Source: Mesorhizobium prunaredense (GTDB lineage Bacteria; Pseudomonadota; Alphaproteobacteria; Rhizobiales; Rhizobiaceae). Taken from it: a stretch of DNA of 37,367 nt. The position numbers were made by a program, and so were the translations under genes. Below are positions 8,147 to 16,302 of this stretch, piece by piece. The notes beneath the pieces were generated by a model. The model was not told the DNA's origin. It did no database searches and saw only the letters and a program-made list of their open reading frames with translations. Position 1 is the stretch's first letter. Each line of letters opens with the position of its first letter. Location: positions 97,696 through 135,062 of the forward strand of contig NZ_FTPD01000009.1 of assembly GCF_900156895.1 (NCBI RefSeq), given 5' to 3'.

Positions 8147-8599
8147 TCAGGCCTGGATTTTCAACGCAGCCGAAAGGTCGTCGTCGCCGGCGATATCGCG
8201 CATCTCGGCGAGGCTGCGCTGATCCAGCACCTCGGCGATCGCTTGCCGGACCTCCAGCATCAGATGTCGGACTTGGCATGTCGCCTCGTTGCAGTCTTCA
8301 CAGCGCTGATACCGGGTGCGGCTGGCGCAGGGAATGGGAGCAAGCGGACCGTCGAGCACGCGCACGACGTGACCGATCTTGATTTCATCCGCCGGCCGCG
8401 CCAGGCGGTAACCGCCCTCCTTGCCCTTGCGGCTCTGGACGAAACCGGCATTGCGCAGTTCGCCGAGGATGGCGTCGAGAAATTTCTTCGGAATGTTGTT
8501 TCCGGTGGCGATATCGCCGACGAAGGCGAGCTGACCAACCGGCAGCCGCGCCAGATGGACGAGCGCCTTGAGGCCGTACTTGCCCTTTTTTGTGAGCAT
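8147..8599 (-). CDS. Rrf2-family transcriptional regulator with Fe-S-type cysteines
   Basis: This 150-residue protein has the Rrf2 winged helix-turn-helix (about 1-80: MLTKKGKYGLKAL, IPKKFLDAIL, KGKEGGYRLARP). Four cysteines follow in the C-terminal loop: Cys91, Cys100, Cys103 and Cys108. Rrf2 proteins with three such cysteines (IscR, NsrR, RirA) bind an Fe-S cluster and sense iron, redox state or NO, while CymR controls cysteine metabolism. The gene is first in a same-strand series leading to an FAD protein, cystathionine beta-synthase and a cystathionine lyase. A role in sulfur or Fe-S homeostasis is therefore a reasonable inference, but the effector is not shown. The protein is not clearly RirA or IscR. 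Confidence 0.9.
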   Translation of the reverse strand: MLTKKGKYGLKALVHLARLPVGQLAFVGDIATGNNIPKKFLDAILGELRNAGFVQSRKGKEGGYRLARPADEIKIGHVVRVLDGPLAPIPCASRTRYQRCEDCNEATCQVRHLMLEVRQAIAEVLDQRSLAEMRDIAGDDDLSAALKIQA

Positions 8600-9057
8600 A
8601 GACCGAACGTTTCTCTGTCATGCGATGGCGAAGGGCCACCGGTTGCGAAACGCCTGGCGTGCGTCCCCACCGCGTCCGCGTCCAGGCTTTCAAGACACAT
8701 AAATTCTAGTGACATGATATACAAGACGGGCACCATTGATTTTGCTTGAGTTTCAAGCCGCTGCGACTATTTGCCGGACGTTCTTTCCTCCTGAAGCCGC
8801 GAGGCACGCCAAAGGGGACAGCCTGCGCACTACACTCATGCGGGTGATTGCCGCGATATGGACATCGCTCATCGTTCTCTAAATTCCCGCAATGTCGATA
8901 AGACTACTATACTAAGCCCTAATACAGGGACCGGTTTTCAAAACGTCGGCCATTCGCAGCATTCATTTGCCGAAGCTGCGCGCAAAACAGGAAATGCTTG
9001 TTTGCGGCGGGCGCGCATTCGCCGGTCGACCGAAACGCCGCCAGGGTGGTTCGAGTG
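8600..9057. other. Non-coding gap of 458 bp
   Basis: This gap separates the Rrf2 gene from the small membrane protein gene. It must hold the Rrf2 promoter, probably in the AT-richer stretch near 8695-8760. I see no repeat of the mosaic family, no RNA gene and no convincing small gene. Confidence 0.4.
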
Positions 9058-9243
9058 TCAGGGGAGCGAACGGTTCGCCCACACCAGTCCGCCCAGGCCG
9101 ACCAGCGTGGTGACGATGCCGATATAGAGCCATTGCGACTGGCCGGTCATGAAGCTGCCGCCGACGAGGCCGATGCCCTGCAGCGACCACAGCGCACCGA
9201 TGGCGAGCACCACCAACGCCAGCAGATTTTTGATCAATCTCAT
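9058..9243 (-). CDS. Small two-helix membrane protein
   Basis: This 61-residue protein has two hydrophobic segments (about 4-27, LIKNLLALVVLAIGALWSL; about 37-56, QWLYIGIVTTLVGLGGLVW) joined by a short loop, GSFMTGQS, with a charged N-terminus (MRLIK). AAGGGG upstream of the ATG supports the start. I recognise it only as a conserved hypothetical type in rhizobia. It is probably an inner membrane protein. It is divergent from the RlpA-like gene. Confidence 0.7.
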   Translation of the reverse strand: MRLIKNLLALVVLAIGALWSLQGIGLVGGSFMTGQSQWLYIGIVTTLVGLGGLVWANRSLP

Positions 9244-9546
9244 CGTCGGAATCCCCTTCCCAAGTCGATCGTCAATTCCGCCATGACCGCGATGGCAAGG
9301 CGAAAGGACGCGACCCGATCTCTCTCACATCTACTTGCATAATAACGCCGGGTCTTGCCGGAAACACCCCGGTGCTGGCGCGAAGACCACCAGACATACA
9401 TCGGCGCAATCCCGACATTCCATGACAGACTGTTTCCTGCCGACTCCAAACGTGTACTGTAGTCATGGAACCGCCAGACGACTGCCGCATTTGGTGCCAC
9501 ATTCCATACGTAACGGCCGGGTCAGTCAAACGGAGCCTTGCCACAG

Positions 9547-9906
9547 ATGAAGAAACCCAACCAGACCGCGCTTGTCGCGGCGACGATTGCGGCTGGCCTG
9601 ATGGTTGGCGCATCCACGTCCCCTGCCGCCGCGCAATGCGGCCGCGCCTCCTGGTACGCGCTGACCTCGAAGACCGCTTCCGGCGAGCGCATGAACCCGT
9701 CGGCGCTGACCGCCGCGCACCGCACCTTGCCTTTTGGCACCAGGCTCAGGGTCACCAACCGCAACAACGGCCGCAGCGTCGTCGTGCGCATCAACGACCG
9801 CGGCCCGTTCATCAAGGGGCGCGTGATCGACCTGTCGAAGGGCGCCGCAGGGCGGCTCGGCTTCATCAGCTCGGGCCATACTGCTGTGTGCACCGACCGC
9901 GTGTGA
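9547..9906 (+). CDS. RlpA-like double-psi beta-barrel protein, exported
   Basis: This 119-residue protein has a signal peptide (about 1-29, ending APAAA-like before QCGRASWY) and a single RlpA-type double-psi beta-barrel. The characteristic motifs are [30 protein letters not shown] and [11 protein letters not shown]. RlpA proteins act on peptidoglycan, some as lytic transglycosylases of naked glycans at the septum. The conserved Glu and Asp positions of the active enzymes are present (E in SGERM, D in INDRGP). There is no SPOR domain, so this is the short form. The ATG at 9547 is preferred over the upstream in-frame TTG because the GGAG at 9532 is only two bases from that TTG. Confidence 0.85.
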   Translation: MKKPNQTALVAATIAAGLMVGASTSPAAAQCGRASWYALTSKTASGERMNPSALTAAHRTLPFGTRLRVTNRNNGRSVVVRINDRGPFIKGRVIDLSKGAAGRLGFISSGHTAVCTDRV

Positions 9907-10167
9907 TGCCACGCGGCTGAGATATGTCTTCACGGCCGAATGGTCGCGCCGCAACCTGAAGTTCGCCCGTTGCCGGCACCTTTCGCAGTTGCACAATAAG
10001 CCGGCTGCCGCCGTTCAAAACCGATTTTCAACGCCTTAGACGAAAGTATCAGCATAAATCAATTCACTTGACGTATTGCATCGCAGCAGTTTGTTGTTAA
10101 CCTTTGCGCGAGAGATTCAAGGCTCGGCACTGCTGTCGTCCCTTCGGTCGCAGCAGCGGAGTTCTCA
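9907..10167. promoter_or_regulatory. phaZ upstream region with candidate -35 and TTAACC half-site
   Basis: CTTGACG at 10067-10073 resembles an alphaproteobacterial -35 element; the matching -10 is weak. GTTAACC at 10097-10103 is a CtrA-like half-site only. The words GTTGCACAATA and GCCGCCGTTCAA occur here and again before the gene at 11607. No RNA gene is seen. Confidence 0.3.
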
Positions 10168-11445
10168 ATGTTCTACCAGCTCTACGAATTGAACCACGCC
10201 GCCGTGCAGCCGGCCCGCGTCTATGCCGATGCGGTGCGGATGTTCTACACCAATCCACTCAATCCGTTTGCGCACACGTCCTGGGGCCGCTCGGTCGCGG
10301 CGACGGCCGAATTGTTCGAGCGCACGACGCGCCGCTACAGCAAGCCGCAGTTCGGCCTGACCAAGACCGTCGTCGACTGGAAAAACGTCGATGTCACCGA
10401 AAAGACGGTGTGGTCGCGGCCGTTCTGCAATCTGCTCCGTTTCGAGCGGGCGGTTCCCGCCGGCCGCCGGCCTGATCCGAAGCTGCTGATCGTGGCGCCG
10501 ATGTCCGGCCACTACGCGACGCTGCTGCGCGGCACGGTCGAGGCGATGCTGCCGCATGCCGACGTTCACATCACCGACTGGGTCGACGCCCGCATGGCGC
10601 CGCTCAGCGAGGGCAGCTTCGATCTCGACGACTATATCGACTACATCGTCGACATGCTGCATGCGCTGGGCCCCGACACCCATGTCATGGCGGTGTGCCA
10701 GCCGTCGGTCCCGGTGCTGGCGGCGGTGGCGCTGATGGAAACGCGGGGCGACCCGTTCGTTCCCTCGACGATGACGCTGATGGGCGGGCCGATCGACACC
10801 CGCCGCAATCCGACCGCGGTCAACCTTCTGGCCGAGGAAAAGGGCACCGGCTGGTTCCGTGACAACGTCACCATGCAGGCGCCGTGGCCGGTGCCGGGCT
10901 TCGGCCGCGAGGTCTATCCCGGCTTCCTGCAGCTTTCGGGCTTCATGAGCATGAATCTCGACCGCCACATCATCGCCCACAAGGACTTCTTCATGCATCT
11001 GGTGAAGAATGACGGCGACAGTGCCGAGAAGCACCGCGACTTCTACGACGAATATATGGCGGTGATGGATCTGACAGCGGAGTTCTACCTGCAGACGGTC
11101 GACACCGTGTTCGTCCGCCATGCTCTGCCCAAGGGCGAAATGATGCATCGCGGCGTCGCCATCGATCCCGCCGATATCCGCAATGTCGCGCTGTTCACGG
11201 TCGAGGGCGAGAACGACGACATTTCCGGCCTCGGCCAGACCCAGGCCGCGCACGACCTCTGCATCAACATTCCCGCGGACAGGCACGCTCACTACATGCA
11301 GCCGGCGGTCGGCCATTACGGCGTCTTCAACGGCTCGCGCTTTCGCTCCGAAATCGTGCCGCGCATCGTCGACTTCATCACCAGCTATGGCCGCCAGACC
11401 CGCGTTGCGGTGAGGCCGAAGCTGGTTCGCACCGCCAAAAAGTAA
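10168..11445 (+). CDS. phaZ: Intracellular polyhydroxyalkanoate (PHB) depolymerase
   Basis: This 425-residue protein matches the PhaZ family of intracellular PHB depolymerases throughout, starting with MFYQLYELNHAAVQPAR. It is an alpha/beta-hydrolase with a cysteine nucleophile in VMAVCQPSVP (Cys177), an acid in EGENDDISG (Asp351) and a histidine in PAVGHYGVFNG (His383). The spacing fits the Cys183-Asp355-His388 set of Ralstonia PhaZa1. It has no signal peptide, as expected for an enzyme that mobilises the cell's own granules. GGAG nine bases before the ATG supports the start. It is monocistronic here and transcribed away from the RlpA-like gene. Confidence 0.95.
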   Translation: MFYQLYELNHAAVQPARVYADAVRMFYTNPLNPFAHTSWGRSVAATAELFERTTRRYSKPQFGLTKTVVDWKNVDVTEKTVWSRPFCNLLRFERAVPAGRRPDPKLLIVAPMSGHYATLLRGTVEAMLPHADVHITDWVDARMAPLSEGSFDLDDYIDYIVDMLHALGPDTHVMAVCQPSVPVLAAVALMETRGDPFVPSTMTLMGGPIDTRRNPTAVNLLAEEKGTGWFRDNVTMQAPWPVPGFGREVYPGFLQLSGFMSMNLDRHIIAHKDFFMHLVKNDGDSAEKHRDFYDEYMAVMDLTAEFYLQTVDTVFVRHALPKGEMMHRGVAIDPADIRNVALFTVEGENDDISGLGQTQAAHDLCINIPADRHAHYMQPAVGHYGVFNGSRFRSEIVPRIVDFITSYGRQTRVAVRPKLVRTAKK

Positions 11446-11570
11446 AGATGTCCCGGATGGCAGCCGCCGTTCAAGTCGACCTGTTGCACAATAGCCGCGC
11501 TTTCGGCCGCGCGGGTAACCATATCGCAAAACTGGCCGTTGGTATAATTGACAGGGACTGTAGATCGCCC

Positions 11571-11586
11571 TTAACCTTTCGTTAAC
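11571..11586 (+). promoter_or_regulatory. Consensus CtrA binding box
   Basis: TTAACCTTTCGTTAAC fits the full CtrA motif TTAA-N7-TTAA(C). It lies 21-36 bp before the ATG of the transglutaminase-like gene. A TTGACA at 11548 could be a -35 that would place the box over the -10 region, and a perfect TATAAT occurs at 11543-11548. Binding is inferred from the motif. Confidence 0.6.
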
Positions 11587-11606
11587 AACAAGGGACGAGG
11601 GGGACA

Positions 11607-12224
11607 ATGATTTCCTCACCAATGGCGAGAGGGCTGCGCGTATGCGCCCTGTTAGGGCTGGCACTTGCGACAGGCTGGTCTACGGCGGCTTCGGCGGCCG
11701 GACCAATGGCAACCGGCGGCCCGACATCGCAGCCGATCGGCCATTACGATTTCTGCAAGACCAGTCCGGCCGAATGCTCGATCCACCCGGGCAATCTCGC
11801 CCCCGCCACCATGACCGGCGCGCTCTGGCGCAAGATTCTCAGCGTCAACGCCAGGGTCAACAACGCCGTCAAGCCGATAAGCGACATCGACATTTATGGC
11901 AAGGACGAGGTCTGGGCCTACCCCGTCAGGGGCGTTGGCGACTGTGAGGACTATGTCCTGGAAAAGCGCCGCGAATTGAACCGCTTGGGCGTGTCCTACG
12001 CCAATCTTCTGATGACCGTCGTGCGCAAGCCGGACGGCGAGGGCCATGCCGTGCTGACCGTGCGCACAAGCAAGGGCGACTACGTCCTCGACAATCTGGA
12101 CGGAAAGGTCCGCTCATGGGACCGGACCGGCTACCGCTTCCTCAAGCGGCAGGCGATCGACAATACCGGTCGCTGGGTGTCGATCCGTGATGGCCAGCAG
12201 GTTCTGGTCGGCGCGGTCCAGTAA
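11607..12224 (+). CDS. Transglutaminase-like cysteine peptidase (BTLCP family), exported
   Basis: This 205-residue protein has a signal peptide (about 1-31, hydrophobic VCALLGLALATGW then TAASAAG). The bacterial transglutaminase-like cysteine proteinase domain follows. The Cys-His-Asp triad is visible as Cys113 in GVGDCEDYVLEK, His147 in GEGHAVLTV and Asp162 in VLDNLDG. Relatives include LapG-type periplasmic proteases that cleave surface adhesins; this shorter, calcium-site-lacking group is common in rhizobia and its substrate is unknown. GAGGGGG before the ATG supports the start. A full CtrA box upstream suggests cell-cycle-linked expression. Confidence 0.9.
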   Translation: MISSPMARGLRVCALLGLALATGWSTAASAAGPMATGGPTSQPIGHYDFCKTSPAECSIHPGNLAPATMTGALWRKILSVNARVNNAVKPISDIDIYGKDEVWAYPVRGVGDCEDYVLEKRRELNRLGVSYANLLMTVVRKPDGEGHAVLTVRTSKGDYVLDNLDGKVRSWDRTGYRFLKRQAIDNTGRWVSIRDGQQVLVGAVQ

Positions 12225-12278
12225 GGTATTTGCAAGCGACCACTGGATCGCTGCGTTTCGCGTTACCTGTTCCAGGCG

Positions 12279-12455
12279 TTCGCGCTGCCCCTCACCTGCC
12301 TGCCGGCATCCTCTCCCCGTATAGGGACGGGGAGAGGGGTGCTGTCATTGACGATTTCGCCAATCGCCGGCGTTGCGGACCACGTTCGCGGCCAGCCGCT
12401 TTCTCCCCGTTTACGGGGAGAAATGCCCGGCAGGGCAATGAGGGGCGGCGCCAAC
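12279..12455. repeat. Mosaic repeat: type B palindrome, ~35 bp module, second palindrome
   Basis: CTCTCCCCGT/ACGGGGAGAG arms sit next to CTCACCTGCCTGCCGGCAT (12279-12341). The shared module is at 12342-12376 in reverse orientation, and TTCTCCCCGT-ttACGGGGAGAA follows near 12410-12422. The element lies between the convergent BTLCP and XRE genes and may help to end both transcripts. Confidence 0.75.
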
Positions 12456-12494
12456 ATCGACAATCAATCGCCCCTAACGAGTCGGACAAACACC

Positions 12495-12860
12495 CTACGT
12501 CCGCCCCAGCGCGGCGCGGATCGATGCGGTGATGCGGCGAAGCTCCGCCTCGTCTAGTTTTTCGATGTTTTCGGCCAGGACATTGGCAAGCTCGGTGGCG
12601 GCGGGGCTGAGGCCCGACGTGTCGAGCTTCACCCGCGGGTGCGAGGTCTCGGCCAGCCGCGCGAGTTCTTCGGCATCGTCCCAGATGACATTGAAATAGC
12701 CGATGGTCTTCTGGATCAGCGTCCAGGTCGGCGCGCCGCGGCGGCCGTGTTCCAGCGCCGACAGATAGGCGGCGCTGACGCCGATCGCCCTGGCCATGGC
12801 CTTTTGGCTGACGCCGCGTTCGCTCCGCAGGGCGCGAAGCTTTTCGCCGAACGGGGTCAC
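12495..12860 (-). CDS. XRE-family helix-turn-helix regulator
   Basis: The protein has 121 residues. An XRE/Cro-type helix-turn-helix occupies about residues 5-60, with SQKAMARAIGVSAAYLSALEHGRRG as the helix-turn-helix core. The C-terminal half is helical and ends in LDEAELRRITASIRAAL. The start is a GTG at 12860. It lies 42 bp after the smr gene on the same strand, as the last gene of the timA-mltA-smr series. Target and ligand are unknown. Confidence 0.88.
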   Translation of the reverse strand: MTPFGEKLRALRSERGVSQKAMARAIGVSAAYLSALEHGRRGAPTWTLIQKTIGYFNVIWDDAEELARLAETSHPRVKLDTSGLSPAATELANVLAENIEKLDEAELRRITASIRAALGRT

Positions 12861-12902
12861 AAGTCCATCCTCGTGGGGTGCACCCTCATGCGCGCCTCCG
12901 CA

Positions 12903-13424
12903 TCAGCGCGCGCGCCGCAGGCGGACATAAAGCGCGCCTGAGCCGCCATGCTTACGGGCGGCGTGGTCGTGGCTGGAGATGAGCGGCCTGAATGCGGGTG
13001 TCGACAGCCAGGCCGGCACGGCGCGCCGCAAGACGCCGTCGCCCCCCGACGAGGAGCCCTTGCCGGTGATCACCAGCACATAGCGGATGCCGCCGGCATG
13101 CGCCCGGTGCAGGAAGGAAAACAAAAGCGAATAGGCTTCGTCCTGGCTCAGGCCATGCAGATCGACGCGCCCTTCGATCGGCAGCCGGCCCTTCGACAGT
13201 TTTTCCAGCGTCGGCTCGTCGAGCGCATGCGAAACATGCTGCGTCTTGGCTTTCGTGGCCGCAGCAGGAGCCATCGCTTGGTCACGCAGCGGTGGCTTGG
13301 TGTCATCAGCGATGTCCGCCGGGATGTCGATGGCGGACTTGCCCTTCAGCGGCTTGGCGGTGCGCGCCACCAGGTTCCACAGCACCCGGTCGTCCTCGCT
13401 CAGCCTGTCGATGCGCCGCGTCAT
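12903..13424 (-). CDS. Smr/MutS-domain protein
   Basis: This 173-residue protein has a disordered, charged N-terminal half and a C-terminal Smr domain (about 85-173). The domain carries the marker VDLHGLSQDEAYSLL and the ITGKGSSSGGDGVLRR loop; the LDxH and TGxG motifs are those of Smr nucleases. Related small Smr proteins act as endonucleases on DNA or on mRNA at collided ribosomes; the role here is not known. The ATG overlaps the mltA stop by four bases, so the gene is translationally coupled to mltA. Confidence 0.88.
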   Translation of the reverse strand: MTRRIDRLSEDDRVLWNLVARTAKPLKGKSAIDIPADIADDTKPPLRDQAMAPAAATKAKTQHVSHALDEPTLEKLSKGRLPIEGRVDLHGLSQDEAYSLLFSFLHRAHAGGIRYVLVITGKGSSSGGDGVLRRAVPAWLSTPAFRPLISSHDHAARKHGGSGALYVRLRRAR

Positions 13425-14557
13425 CGGCCCGCTCCCGGGACAAGCCGACGCGGAATCAGCGCGTAGAAATCGGCAGGATTGCGGACAACGCCGGCGATCT
13501 CGCCGGCCGCATCTCCCGTACCAGTGAACAGGTCGCCACGGGCCGGGCCGGTGATGGCCGAGCCGGTGTCCTGCGCGATCATCAGCCGCCGGAACGGTGT
13601 GTTGTCGAAAGCGGTCAGCGACGGCCCATCGATGTAGAACGGCGTGCCGAATGTATGCAGCAGACGGTCGACAGCGACGGAGCGGCCCGGCGTCAGCGGC
13701 ACCTTTGCGGCAGCGATCGGCCCGAGTTCCGGGTCGTCGACCGCCGCCGCCTCGCTGGCGGAAATCTCGCGGAAAAAAATATAGGAGCGGTTGCGCCACA
13801 GGATCTCGTCGATGCGCTGCGGATGCGCCTTGAACCAGGCGCGGACCGACTGCATGGTCACCGCTTCCAGCGGGATTTCGCCTAGCCGACTCAGGATCTT
13901 GCCCGGTCCGGTAAAGCGCTGGCCGGATTTGGCGGCATAGGTGACGCGGCAAAGCCGGCCGTCGGTCATGGTGAGCCGCGCAGAACCCTGTACGTGGATG
14001 AAGAAGGCATCGACCTTGTCGGCGAGCCAGGCGATTTCCAATTCCTTGCCGGCCAAACCCTTGACGAGCGCGCCGCGCTCGATCTCGCCGCGGTCGAAAT
14101 ACTCGACCGGTCCGTCCGGCGAGGCGCGGCCGAAGGCGAGATAGGGATCCATGCCGTCGGGCCGGTTGGCGTCGCCGATGTCGACGAGATCGGCCGGACG
14201 CGACAGCAGCGGCACCGTAAATCGTTCGGTTCGCACCGGTGAAGCGTCGGCCACCGGTTCATAGAAGCCGGTGACGAGGCCGGCGCCGCCACTTTCCGCC
14301 GCTATGTGGGCCGGGATGAAATGTCGCTCGAAGAAGGCGCGAGCTTCGCGCCGGTCGGTTGGCGACACGGTGCGGGCTGCAGCATAGGCCTCGGTGAAGG
14401 CATTGAAGTCGACACCGAGCCCGCCGGAGCGATAGGGTTTCGTCAGGACCTGAAAAGCCGAACGCCGGAAAGCAGCGAACGCAGCCAGATGGTCGTCCTC
14501 GTCCCAGCCGGGCAGATCGTCAAACGACTTTTCGCGGAACGCCTGAGAAAGCGACAC
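13421..14557 (-). CDS. mltA: Membrane-bound lytic murein transglycosylase A
   Basis: This 378-residue protein has the MltA barrel (about 110-260) and the C-terminal 3D (Asp-Asp-Asp) domain with IAQDTGSAITGPARGDLF, which contains the catalytic aspartate region of the family. The SGGAGLVTGFYEPV and FIHVQGSARL motifs are also typical. MltA cleaves peptidoglycan glycan strands to 1,6-anhydro ends. No clear lipobox or signal peptide precedes the domain in this reading; the N-terminus (MSLSQAFREKSFDDLPGW) looks cytosolic, which is common in annotated rhizobial homologues. It lies 24 bp after timA and overlaps smr. Confidence 0.92.
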   Translation of the reverse strand: MSLSQAFREKSFDDLPGWDEDDHLAAFAAFRRSAFQVLTKPYRSGGLGVDFNAFTEAYAAARTVSPTDRREARAFFERHFIPAHIAAESGGAGLVTGFYEPVADASPVRTERFTVPLLSRPADLVDIGDANRPDGMDPYLAFGRASPDGPVEYFDRGEIERGALVKGLAGKELEIAWLADKVDAFFIHVQGSARLTMTDGRLCRVTYAAKSGQRFTGPGKILSRLGEIPLEAVTMQSVRAWFKAHPQRIDEILWRNRSYIFFREISASEAAAVDDPELGPIAAAKVPLTPGRSVAVDRLLHTFGTPFYIDGPSLTAFDNTPFRRLMIAQDTGSAITGPARGDLFTGTGDAAGEIAGVVRNPADFYALIPRRLVPGAGR

Positions 14558-14581
14558 GACAGACCCCGCCGTGGTCCGGGC

Positions 14582-15283
14582 TCAGTCTTCTTCTTCGGTG
14601 GCGACGAGCTTCCAGTTCGGGTCGCGCGAGCGCGTATCGCGGGCAAAGGTCCAGACGTCCTTGACCTCGGCGACGGTTTCGGGATCGCCGTCGATGACGG
14701 CGCCGGCCTTGTCGCGCGTTGCCGAAATCAGTTCGCTGACGATGCGCAGCGTGATATGCGCCTCGCTGCCCTTCATCTCGGCGGAAACGATGTCGGCCTT
14801 GTCGATGCCGACGAAGGAGGACTGGATCTTTTCCGACTTCGCCTCGCGATCGCCGATCGCCGCGACAAAGCCGTCATAGACCTCGCGCGACAACAGGTTC
14901 TTCAGCGTCTTGCGGTCGCCATCGGCATAGGCCATGACGATCATCTCATAGGCCATCTTGGCGCCGTCGACGAAGGTTTTTGGGTCGAATGCCGGATCAT
15001 TGTCCTTGATCGCGCGCAGGCCCTTGTTGAGATCGGTGTCAGGCTTGGCGAAGGCATCGATCGCCGCATAGGCGTCGATTGCCGGCTCTCCCGGCGCTCG
15101 CTTGCGCGGCAGCGAGACCACATTCTCGGGTTTTTGGGCGTCGTCGCGGGTGCGGCCCGCCGTATAGGGATCGAAGGGCGGCCGCTCGCTGCCGGTGCGG
15201 CGGCCGAGCACATTGCGCAGCTGGAAAAAGATCACAACCGCCGCAACCAGAAAGAAAATCGTGCCGAAGTCGAAGAATCCCAT
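14582..15283 (-). CDS. timA: Tim44-like adaptor TimA
   Basis: The protein has 233 residues from the ATG at 15283; an in-frame TTG four codons upstream is less likely. An N-terminal transmembrane helix (MGFFDFGTIFFLVAAVVIFFQL) is followed by a low-complexity linker. A Tim44-like domain (about 90-233) follows, with FVDGAKMAYEMIVMAYADGD and DVWTFARDTRSRDPNW. In alphaproteobacteria this family is the relative of mitochondrial Tim44, the motor adaptor of protein import. It probably acts as a membrane-tethered adaptor. The neighbourhood with fxsA and secB is conserved in the order. It is the first gene of the timA-mltA-smr series. Confidence 0.9.
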   Translation of the reverse strand: MGFFDFGTIFFLVAAVVIFFQLRNVLGRRTGSERPPFDPYTAGRTRDDAQKPENVVSLPRKRAPGEPAIDAYAAIDAFAKPDTDLNKGLRAIKDNDPAFDPKTFVDGAKMAYEMIVMAYADGDRKTLKNLLSREVYDGFVAAIGDREAKSEKIQSSFVGIDKADIVSAEMKGSEAHITLRIVSELISATRDKAGAVIDGDPETVAEVKDVWTFARDTRSRDPNWKLVATEEED

Positions 15284-15482
15284 ATCTTCCGCCAATCAAT
15301 CCCTACTCCGGCCGGACCGCCCGGCCAGGCAATGGCTGCGGTCGCATAGCGTTCAACATCCAAAGCATATAGAACGCAAGCTGCAATCATTCAAATTAAA
15401 GGCAGCCATACCTATCTAAAAGGTTCAATGCCAGCGGCGATTGCCCGCCTGCCGGCAAAACGTCGAAACGATCGGTCAAGAT

Positions 15483-15977
15483 TTGCGCATTTCGCTGCTT
15501 CCCCTGTTCATCCTCGCGCTTCCGCTGCTGGAGATAGCCGGTTTCGTCGTTGTCGGTCGCCAGGTCGGCGCCCTGGCGACGGTCGGCCTGGTGCTGGCTT
15601 CGAGCATCGCCGGCGCGCTGTTGTTGCGGTACCAGGGGTTCGGCGTGATGACCCGGGTCCGTGCCGAAATGGACGCGGGACGTGATCCAAGCCGTCAGCT
15701 CGCGCATGGCGCCATGATCGTGCTGGCCGCGATCCTGCTCATCATTCCCGGCTTCATCACTGACATTTTCGGCATTCTGCTGTTGCTGCCGCCGGTCCGC
15801 GACCTCGCCTGGCGCCGGCTGAAAGTCCGCATCGTGATGGCGACCAGTTTCGGCACCGGCGGATTCCGGGCCCGGCAACGCGACAAGACCATCGACCTCG
15901 ACGACAGCGACTATTCGCGCGGCGACGAGCACGGCCCCGATCACAATTCCCCCTGGCGCCGCCTCAAGGACGAGTAG
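15483..15977 (+). CDS. fxsA: FxsA-family membrane protein
   Basis: The protein is about 164 residues if it starts at the TTG at 15483 (reading MRISLLPLFILALPLLEIAG); an earlier in-frame start at 15441 gives 178. Hydrophobic segments include residues 4-20, a second at about 28-45 and LILAAILLIIPGFITDIFGILLLL near 75-100. The FxsA signature LEIAGFVVVGRQVG and GFGVMTRVRAEMDAGRDPS is present. The C-terminal tail is charged and cytosolic. Family members affect phage exclusion by the F plasmid in E. coli; the native role is unknown. It is divergent from timA and upstream of secB. Confidence 0.87.
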   Translation: MRISLLPLFILALPLLEIAGFVVVGRQVGALATVGLVLASSIAGALLLRYQGFGVMTRVRAEMDAGRDPSRQLAHGAMIVLAAILLIIPGFITDIFGILLLLPPVRDLAWRRLKVRIVMATSFGTGGFRARQRDKTIDLDDSDYSRGDEHGPDHNSPWRRLKDE

Positions 15978-15987
15978 CCCGCGCGGC

Positions 15988-16210
15988 CTTTCCTTCTCCC
16001 CTTGTGGGAGAAGGTGGATCGGCGCGCAGCGCCGAGACGGAAGAGGGGTGTTGGACGGAGCGCGGTCGATGCCAAGCTGGAGCACCGCTCATCCGGCCGC
16101 TTCGCGGCCACCTTCTCCCACAAGGGGAGAAGGAGAGCCCGCCAAGCTGGAACACCCCTCATCCGTCGCCTTCGGCGACACCTTCTCCCACAAGGGGAGA
16201 AGGGAGAGCC
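15988..16210. repeat. Cluster of three type C palindromic repeats
   Basis: CCTTCTCCCCTTGTGGGAGA (15991-16010) is followed by two copies in the other orientation ending CTTCTCCCACAAGGGGAGAA, near 16110-16129 and 16180-16199. Each reverse copy has a CCTCATCCG-like head and a small GCCGCTTCGCGGC- or CGCCTTCGGCG-type hairpin. The cluster fills most of the 325-bp gap between fxsA and secB, which holds no gene. Confidence 0.8.
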
Positions 16211-16302
16211 GCGCAAACCTTGTCTTGTCATGCCGGCCATGGTAGCGAACGCCCGATTTCAATCCGGTCAGCAACGCTGCCGAGGCAAAAGGACAAAGGC
16301 TT

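Noticed and set aside
8858..9127. An 89-codon plus-strand frame over the small membrane protein gene
   Set aside because: It overlaps the better-supported minus-strand gene, has no ribosome binding site and has low-complexity composition.
15988..16210. Clustered palindromes as a CRISPR array
   Set aside because: The units are few, differ in orientation and spacing, lack uniform spacers, and the same sequences are dispersed across the window. No cas genes are present.
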